A stretch of 10,838 bases of DNA, from assembly GCA_938014865.1 (NCBI GenBank), contig CALLQJ010000239.1, forward strand, positions 1 to 10,838, written 5' to 3'. Made by a program: the position numbers and the translations under genes. The notes under the pieces are model-generated. The model had not been told where the DNA came from. It saw only the letters and a program-made list of their open reading frames with translations, and made no database searches. This DNA is from an uncultured Fastidiosipila sp. (GTDB lineage Bacteria > Bacillota > Clostridia > Saccharofermentanales > Fastidiosipilaceae). How positions within the stretch are numbered: position 1 is the stretch's first letter; each line of letters starts with the position of its first letter. Shown here in pieces: positions 6,323-10,838 of the stretch.

Positions 6323-6395
6323 GCTTTTGCCGTGACGGCTCAAGAGGCTTCTTCGAGCGGCTTTAAGCGATAGTAAATAGTAAATTATAAATACG

Positions 6396-6439
6396 AAGAC
6401 CCGAAGGCGGCGTTCTGCCTGCTGACGGGTCTTTTTTTT
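6396..6439 (+). terminator. Intrinsic terminator of the hppA operon
   Basis: AAGACCCG (6396-6403) pairs perfectly with CGGGTCTT (6426-6433), with an inner AGGC/GCCT pairing (6405-6408 with 6417-6420), followed by eight T (6432-6439). It lies 73 nt after the stop of the unknown gene and separates the hppA operon from the glycosidase operon. This is the clearest terminator in the window. Confidence 0.9.
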
Positions 6440-6510
6440 GGATGCGAAAGAAGGGGCGGGGCGGGCATTCAGCTTTCAGGATTTAAGGAAAGTGTTTTCT
6501 TTTCTCTTAC

Positions 6511-6535
6511 TATAATAAAATAAGGACAAGGTCCT
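6511..6535 (+). promoter_or_regulatory. Probable promoter of the glycosidase operon with a small palindrome
   Basis: A perfect TATAAT (6511-6516) lies 46 nt before the GH43 start, just after the hppA terminator. No good -35 lies 16-18 nt upstream, so an activator may be needed. AGGAC-AAG-GTCCT (6523-6535), with 5-bp arms, falls at the expected transcription start and could be an operator or a leader hairpin. I see no match to the catabolite-repression cre consensus. Confidence 0.45.
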
Positions 6536-6562
6536 GCGGTACAAAAAGAGAAGGAGCATCCC

Positions 6563-7987
6563 ATGAAAAAACAAGTCTATAATCCCTATCTTCCGCCCTG
6601 GGAATATATTCCCGACGGCGAGCCCCATGTTTTCGGCGACAGAGTCTATGTTTACGGATCCCATGACCGCTTTAACGGCTATGTCTACTGCATGAATGAT
6701 TACGTCTGCTGGTCCGCGCCCACGGATGATTTAAGCGACTGGCGTTATGAAGGCGTGATTTACCGCAAAACACAGGATCCTTATAACGAAGACGGCAGCA
6801 TGTGTCTTTATGCGCCGGATGTGACGCAGGGGCCTGACGGGCGCTACTATATTTATTATGTTTTGGACAAGAAAAGCTGTGTATCGGTGGCAGTTTGTGA
6901 CAGCCCTGCAGGAGAATATGAGTTTTACGGCTATGTGCGTCATAAAGACGGAACATTATTGGGTGATAAAGAAGGCGATGAGCCGCAGTTTGATCCCGCC
7001 GTATTAACGGAAGGCGATCAGACGTATTTGTATACAGGGTTCTGTGCGGCGGGGGATAAAAGCCGCAGCGGTCCGATGCTGACCGTTCTGGAGGCGGATA
7101 TGAAAACGGTCAGAAAAGCCCCTGTTTTTATCATGCCGAGTGAGCCTTACAGCGAGGGTTCCGGCTTCGAGGGACATGAATTCTTCGAAGCCCCGTCCAT
7201 TCGTAAATTCCGCGGAAAGTATTATTTTATTTATTCGTCGGTCGTGTTTCATGAGCTTTGCTATGCCCTAAGTGATTATCCGGATAAAGATTTTACCTAC
7301 GGGGGCGTAATCATCAGCAATAATGACCTGCACATTGACAGCTATAAACCGGCGGATATGCCTGCATATTACGGCGGCAATAATCACGGCGGGCCCGTGC
7401 AGATCGGCGATAAATTTTATATTTTTTACCATCGTCAGACAAACGGTACAAGCTTCAGCCGGCAAAGCATGGCGGAGGAAATCGTGCTTGAAGAAGACGG
7501 CAGCATTCCGCAGGTTGAGATGACGTCCTGCGGGCTTAACGGCGGGCCTTTGCGCGGCAAAGGAAGTTATCCGGCTTATATAGCGTGTAATCTTTTCGGT
7601 GAAATTGAGTCGGCCTATACCGGCGGCATTGCGGGCAACGCATTTTGGGTCGACCGGCGCTGTCCTCGGATCACACAAGACGGCAGAGACGGGGATGAAG
7701 AAATGCAGTACATCATGAACATGACGGACGGCAGTGTCTGCGGCTTTAAGTATTTTGCCTTTGAAAATTCCCGTCTGACAGAGCTTCAATGCAGAGGCTA
7801 CGGGGACGGATACTTTGAGGTGAAGACGGCATGGGACGGCCCGGTGCTCGGCCGGGCAGAGGTAAAGCCGGCTAATCTGTGGACGGCTTTCCCGGCCGAT
7901 GTGGCCTTGCCGGACGGAGTGCACAGTCTTTATTTAGAATTTAAAGGAAAAGGAGCTCCTGCTCTTTTGTCCTTTACACTCAGCTGA
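6563..7987 (+). CDS. Glycoside hydrolase family 43 (beta-xylosidase / alpha-L-arabinofuranosidase type)
   Basis: A 474-residue enzyme with a five-bladed GH43 catalytic domain (about residues 5-320). The C-terminal region (about 370-474) resembles a CBM6 beta-sandwich, ending in GVHSLYLEFKGKG. The three acidic catalytic positions can be aligned. D18 in IPDGEPHVFGDRVYVYGSHD is the likely base, D86 in LYAPDVTQ the pKa-tuning Asp, and E209 in FFEAPSIRKF the general acid. H275 in GGNNHGGPV fits the histidine at the centre of the propeller. Members remove arabinose or xylose from arabinoxylan, arabinan or related oligosaccharides; the exact specificity is not readable. The start is hydrophilic with no signal peptide, so the enzyme should be cytoplasmic. 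The ATG at 6563 follows AAGGAG by 6 nt. It is first in the operon; the esterase begins 19 nt after its stop. Confidence 0.92.
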   Translation: MKKQVYNPYLPPWEYIPDGEPHVFGDRVYVYGSHDRFNGYVYCMNDYVCWSAPTDDLSDWRYEGVIYRKTQDPYNEDGSMCLYAPDVTQGPDGRYYIYYVLDKKSCVSVAVCDSPAGEYEFYGYVRHKDGTLLGDKEGDEPQFDPAVLTEGDQTYLYTGFCAAGDKSRSGPMLTVLEADMKTVRKAPVFIMPSEPYSEGSGFEGHEFFEAPSIRKFRGKYYFIYSSVVFHELCYALSDYPDKDFTYGGVIISNNDLHIDSYKPADMPAYYGGNNHGGPVQIGDKFYIFYHRQTNGTSFSRQSMAEEIVLEEDGSIPQVEMTSCGLNGGPLRGKGSYPAYIACNLFGEIESAYTGGIAGNAFWVDRRCPRITQDGRDGDEEMQYIMNMTDGSVCGFKYFAFENSRLTELQCRGYGDGYFEVKTAWDGPVLGRAEVKPANLWTAFPADVALPDGVHSLYLEFKGKGAPALLSFTLS

Positions 7988-8006
7988 AAGGCAGCAAGGA
8001 GGTCAT

Positions 8007-9509
8007 ATGCTCAGAACAGCAAGAACAGAAAACGGTCTCGTGAAAGGACTTCCCGCAGCGGATCCTCGTATTACTTCTTTTAAAGGCATTCCCTTTGCGG
8101 CCGCGCCCGTCGGGGAAAATCGCTGGCGGGCGCCGCAGCCGGCGGCGGATTATAAGGGTGTTTATGAAGCCTTTCAATTTGCCCCGATCTCATTGCAGGC
8201 CCCGATCAAGGCCGATGAGACGCATCTTTACGATCGGGAATGGCATGTCGATCCCGATACCCCGATGGCGGAGGACTGTCTTTATTTGAATATCTGGACT
8301 CCGGCAAAATCGGCGGATGAAAAGCTGCCGGTGCTGGTCTGGTACTTCGGCGGAGGCTTTCAGGTCGGGTATACGTCGGAGATGGAATTTGACGGTGAAC
8401 GCCTGGCCCGGCGCGGTATTGTGGTGGTCACGATCAATTACCGCCTGAATGTCTTCGGTTTCCTGGCACATCCCGAAGTGACAAAAGAAAATCCCGAGGC
8501 CCCCACAAATTTCGGCCTTCTGGATCAGCAATTTGCCACGGCCTGGGTCAAGCGTAATATTCAGGGCTTCGGCGGGGATCCGGAGACGATCACGATAGGG
8601 GGACAGTCGGCGGGCGGCATGAGTGTGCTCTGTCAAATGGCACAGCCTGAAAATGAAGGCCTTTTTCAGCGGGGAATCATCCAAAGTGCGCTTTTTTCGG
8701 AGGTTTATCCGAGTCATGAAGGGCCCGGGACAGGGAGTTTGAAAGAGGCTGAAGAGGAAGGGGAGGCGTTTTTCCGCTTCTTAGGCGTCTCCTCATTGGA
8801 AGAGGCGAGGGCGCTGGATGCGATTTATCTCCGCGATAAAATGCTCGAATACGGCAAGGACTTCTGGCCCGTCGTCGACGGAGCGTTTTTAAATGAGGCG
8901 CCTTATGAAGCCTTCCGAAACGGCCGCAGTTTGAATATCCCGCTTTTGAGCGGACATACGAATGCGGAATTTACGGCGGCGCCTGAAGCATCATCGGATG
9001 AGGATTTAAAAGAAAAAGCAAAGGCCATCTACGGCGAGCGTGCCGAGAGCTTCCTGACGCTTTGTGAAGCAAGACGTCCGGAAGGGGAGCCCTTGGCGAA
9101 AGGCGGTGAAGTCTTAGGGATAGAGTACGCCACAAGACATGCCTTGGATAAGGGCTTTTGTAAACGAGCGCCCTTCTATTACTATGTCTTTTCGGCCGGG
9201 ATTCCGGGTTGGGACGATCCCGGTGCCTTTCATTCCGTTGATCTCTGGTTTTTCTTTGAAACCTTGGCTAAGTCTTGGCGCCCCTTCAGCGGCAAGCATT
9301 ATGACTTGGCCCGGCAGATGTGTAATTACTGGGCGGAGTTTATTAAGAAAGGCGATCCGAACGGCAAGGATCATGACGGGCGCAAGATGCCCGAATGGCG
9401 GCCCTATACCGAGGAAGCGCCATATGCCATGCACTTTGACGATACGGCGCATTTTTCCGAAGAAGGCCCGGAGCCTCTGATGAACTTTTTGCTGGAAGTT
9501 AATCATTAA
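8007..9509 (+). CDS. Type-B carboxylesterase (alpha/beta hydrolase)
   Basis: A 500-residue serine esterase of the carboxylesterase type B family (the family of p-nitrobenzyl esterase and cholinesterases). Typical landmarks are FKGIPFAAAPVGENRWRAPQP near the N-terminus, EDCLYLNIW (89-97), the oxyanion GGGF (115-118) and NYRLNVFGFL (144-153). The nucleophile elbow GGQSAGG has S201; most relatives have Glu where Q200 stands. H409 in GAFHSVDLWF is the catalytic histidine, and E321 in GHTNAEF is the likely acid. There is no signal peptide, so it should be cytoplasmic. Lying between GH43 and GH95, it plausibly removes acetyl or other acyl groups from imported glycan fragments, but that is context only. 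AAGGAGGT (7996-8003) lies just before the ATG. The GH95 gene starts 17 nt after its stop, so co-transcription is very likely. Confidence 0.92.
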   Translation: MLRTARTENGLVKGLPAADPRITSFKGIPFAAAPVGENRWRAPQPAADYKGVYEAFQFAPISLQAPIKADETHLYDREWHVDPDTPMAEDCLYLNIWTPAKSADEKLPVLVWYFGGGFQVGYTSEMEFDGERLARRGIVVVTINYRLNVFGFLAHPEVTKENPEAPTNFGLLDQQFATAWVKRNIQGFGGDPETITIGGQSAGGMSVLCQMAQPENEGLFQRGIIQSALFSEVYPSHEGPGTGSLKEAEEEGEAFFRFLGVSSLEEARALDAIYLRDKMLEYGKDFWPVVDGAFLNEAPYEAFRNGRSLNIPLLSGHTNAEFTAAPEASSDEDLKEKAKAIYGERAESFLTLCEARRPEGEPLAKGGEVLGIEYATRHALDKGFCKRAPFYYYVFSAGIPGWDDPGAFHSVDLWFFFETLAKSWRPFSGKHYDLARQMCNYWAEFIKKGDPNGKDHDGRKMPEWRPYTEEAPYAMHFDDTAHFSEEGPEPLMNFLLEVNH

Positions 9510-9526
9510 AAGACGAAAGGATCCCT

Positions 9527-10838
9527 ATGAAAAAAGAAGATCGTTTGTGGTACAAAAAACCTGCAGCAGAGTGGAATGAGGCCTTGCCTTTAGGAAACGG
9601 ACGCTTAGGAGCGATGGTCTTCGGGCGGCCCGGGCAGGAGCGCATTCAGTTGAATGAAGAATCGATCTGGTCCGGGGGCTCTCGGGACAGGAACAATCCG
9701 GAGGCCAAAACGTATATCCCGGAAATCCGCCGCCTGATCAAAAGCGGACGCCTCGACGAGGCCGAAGCGCTCAGCCGCTTTGCCTTAAGCGGCACCCCGG
9801 AGTTTCAGAGGACCTATCAAACGCTGGGGGATCTGGAAATTTCCTTTCCGGAGATCAAAGAGGAAAATACGGACGATTATCAACGCTCTTTGTGCCTGGA
9901 AAGGGCCGTGGCCGAAACGTCGTTTACTTATAGAGGCGTGTGCCATAAAAGAGAAGCCTTTATCTCTGCGCCGGCCGATGCCCTGATCGTAAGGCTTAAA
10001 AGTTCTGCTCCGGAGGGCATGAATTTTTCGGCCCGCCTGCTTCGCAATCGCTTTTGCGAAAGATCCGGCAGCTATTCCCCGGACAGCGTTTATGTCACGG
10101 GCAGCACAGGCGATGAAAACGGCATCCGCTTTTGCATGGCCATGAGCGCCGTCCGGAAAGGCGGGAGTCTCAAAGCCATCGGAGAATTCCTGGTTTTTCG
10201 CGAAGTGAAAGAAGCCGTCCTGCTGATCACGGCCGCAAGCAATTTCAGAGAAGACGATCCCGAGGGCTTTTGCCGGGAGCATTTAAAGCGTCTGAAACAA
10301 AAGTCCTTTAGCCTTCTGCTCTCGGAACACATTAAAGACTATCAGGCTTACGAAAAGCGTGTATCTTTTGTTTTGGATAGTGACGCGGAAGCGGCATCGC
10401 TGCCGACGGATGAGCGGCTTCGCCGTTTCGCGGAAGATCCCTCGGATTTGGGACTGATCGCACTTTATTTCCGTTTCGGACGTTACCTTTTGATTTCAAG
10501 CAGCCGGCCCGGCGCTCTGCCGGCCAATCTGCAGGGGATCTGGTGCCGGGATTTTCTTTCGCCTTGGGACAGCAAGTATACGATTAATATCAATACCGAA
10601 ATGAATTACTGGCCCGCGGAATGCTGCAATTTGTCCGACTGTCACGAGCCCTTGTTTGAGCTTATAAAACGCATGTACCCGCACGGAAAAAAGACGGCGG
10701 AGATCATGTACGGAGCCGGTGGCTTTGTTGCCCATCACAATACGGATATCTGGGGCGATACCGCGCCTCAGGACAGTGTCGTGACGGCGACGTACTGGGT
10801 GATGGGGGCGGCCTGGCTCTGCCTGCATTTATGGGAGC
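9527..10838 (+). CDS. Glycoside hydrolase family 95 (alpha-L-fucosidase / L-galactosidase type), cut by window edge
   Basis: The first 437 residues of a GH95 enzyme; full members are usually about 750-800, so the gene continues past the edge. The N-terminal beta-domain carries the family landmarks WNEALPLGNGRLGAMVFG (16-33) and QLNEESIWSGG (41-51), then a Gly-Arg-Leu-Asp-Glu-Ala-Glu stretch. Further on come LPANLQGIWCRD, the Asn-rich ININTEMNYWPAE (353-365), which in the family supplies the Asn residues that help activate water, and HHNTDIWGDTAPQD (403-416). The catalytic Glu and Asp lie in the part not seen. GH95 members cleave alpha-1,2-linked L-fucose, or in some cases L-galactose, by inversion, from xyloglucan, mucin or milk glycans. 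No signal peptide is visible. CGAAAGG lies 6 nt before the ATG at 9527. It is third in the operon. Confidence 0.93.
   Translation, partial: MKKEDRLWYKKPAAEWNEALPLGNGRLGAMVFGRPGQERIQLNEESIWSGGSRDRNNPEAKTYIPEIRRLIKSGRLDEAEALSRFALSGTPEFQRTYQTLGDLEISFPEIKEENTDDYQRSLCLERAVAETSFTYRGVCHKREAFISAPADALIVRLKSSAPEGMNFSARLLRNRFCERSGSYSPDSVYVTGSTGDENGIRFCMAMSAVRKGGSLKAIGEFLVFREVKEAVLLITAASNFREDDPEGFCREHLKRLKQKSFSLLLSEHIKDYQAYEKRVSFVLDSDAEAASLPTDERLRRFAEDPSDLGLIALYFRFGRYLLISSSRPGALPANLQGIWCRDFLSPWDSKYTININTEMNYWPAECCNLSDCHEPLFELIKRMYPHGKKTAEIMYGAGGFVAHHNTDIWGDTAPQDSVVTATYWVMGAAWLCLHLWE

Noticed and set aside
6329..6339. GCCGT-G-ACGGC palindrome just after the unknown gene
   Set aside because: The stem is short, with an effective loop of three bases and no T-run. 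The strong terminator at 6396-6439 explains the end of the operon better.
5510..6343. 277-codon open frame on the minus strand opposite the unknown gene
   Set aside because: The plus-strand frame has a strong ribosome binding site and natural composition. The minus-strand product is Arg/Gln/His/Ile-rich, as expected from an antisense shadow, and it starts opposite the hppA operon's far side without a ribosome binding site that I can see.

Overview
This is about 10.8 kb of chromosomal DNA that looks like it comes from a Bacillota (Firmicutes, Clostridia-type) bacterium, probably anaerobic and polysaccharide-degrading, as in gut or rumen. The grounds are strong GGAGG-type ribosome binding sites about 6 nt before nearly every start, a potassium-dependent membrane pyrophosphatase, a Gram-positive cell-wall sorting-signal fragment, and a cytoplasmic GH43 / carboxylesterase / GH95 operon. 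GC looks slightly above 50 % by eye. This assignment is inference; no rRNA or other marker gene is present.

Layout. (1) 61-1269, minus strand: a DUF2254 membrane protein ending in TAG, the only TAG stop here. The same frame stays open and coding-like from the stop to the window edge. (2) 1276-1868: about 0.6 kb without an intact gene. On the plus strand it holds an orphan sorting-signal-like C-terminus (1344-1496), a stable hairpin (1589-1612) and two terminator-like hairpins (1687-1722 and 1788-1833). (3) 1902-2765: a CPBP (Abi/Rce1-type) membrane protein that lacks two of the family's conserved catalytic positions. (4) 2838-3338: a small nitroreductase-family flavoprotein with an inverted repeat in its leader. 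(5) 3464-5530: hppA, a K+-dependent ion-pumping pyrophosphatase, behind an extended -10 promoter with a 9-bp direct repeat. It is tightly coupled to an unrecognised 262-residue gene (5534-6322), and a clear intrinsic terminator follows (6396-6439). (6) From 6563 to the window edge: a GH43 glycosidase, a type-B carboxylesterase and a GH95 fucosidase-family enzyme (cut by the edge) form one operon.

How they work together. HppA recovers energy from pyrophosphate by pumping Na+ and/or H+. Its coupled partner has no recognised function. The three-gene operon is a side-chain removal set. GH43 would remove arabinose or xylose, the esterase would remove acyl groups, and GH95 would remove fucose or L-galactose. 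None has a visible signal peptide, so they probably act on imported oligosaccharides. The transporter and regulator are not in view.

I see no complete new defence or mobile system. The points most worth a second look are the possible interrupted end of the DUF2254 gene, the orphan cell-wall anchor fragment, the CPBP protein with degraded catalytic motifs, and the unknown gene coupled to hppA.
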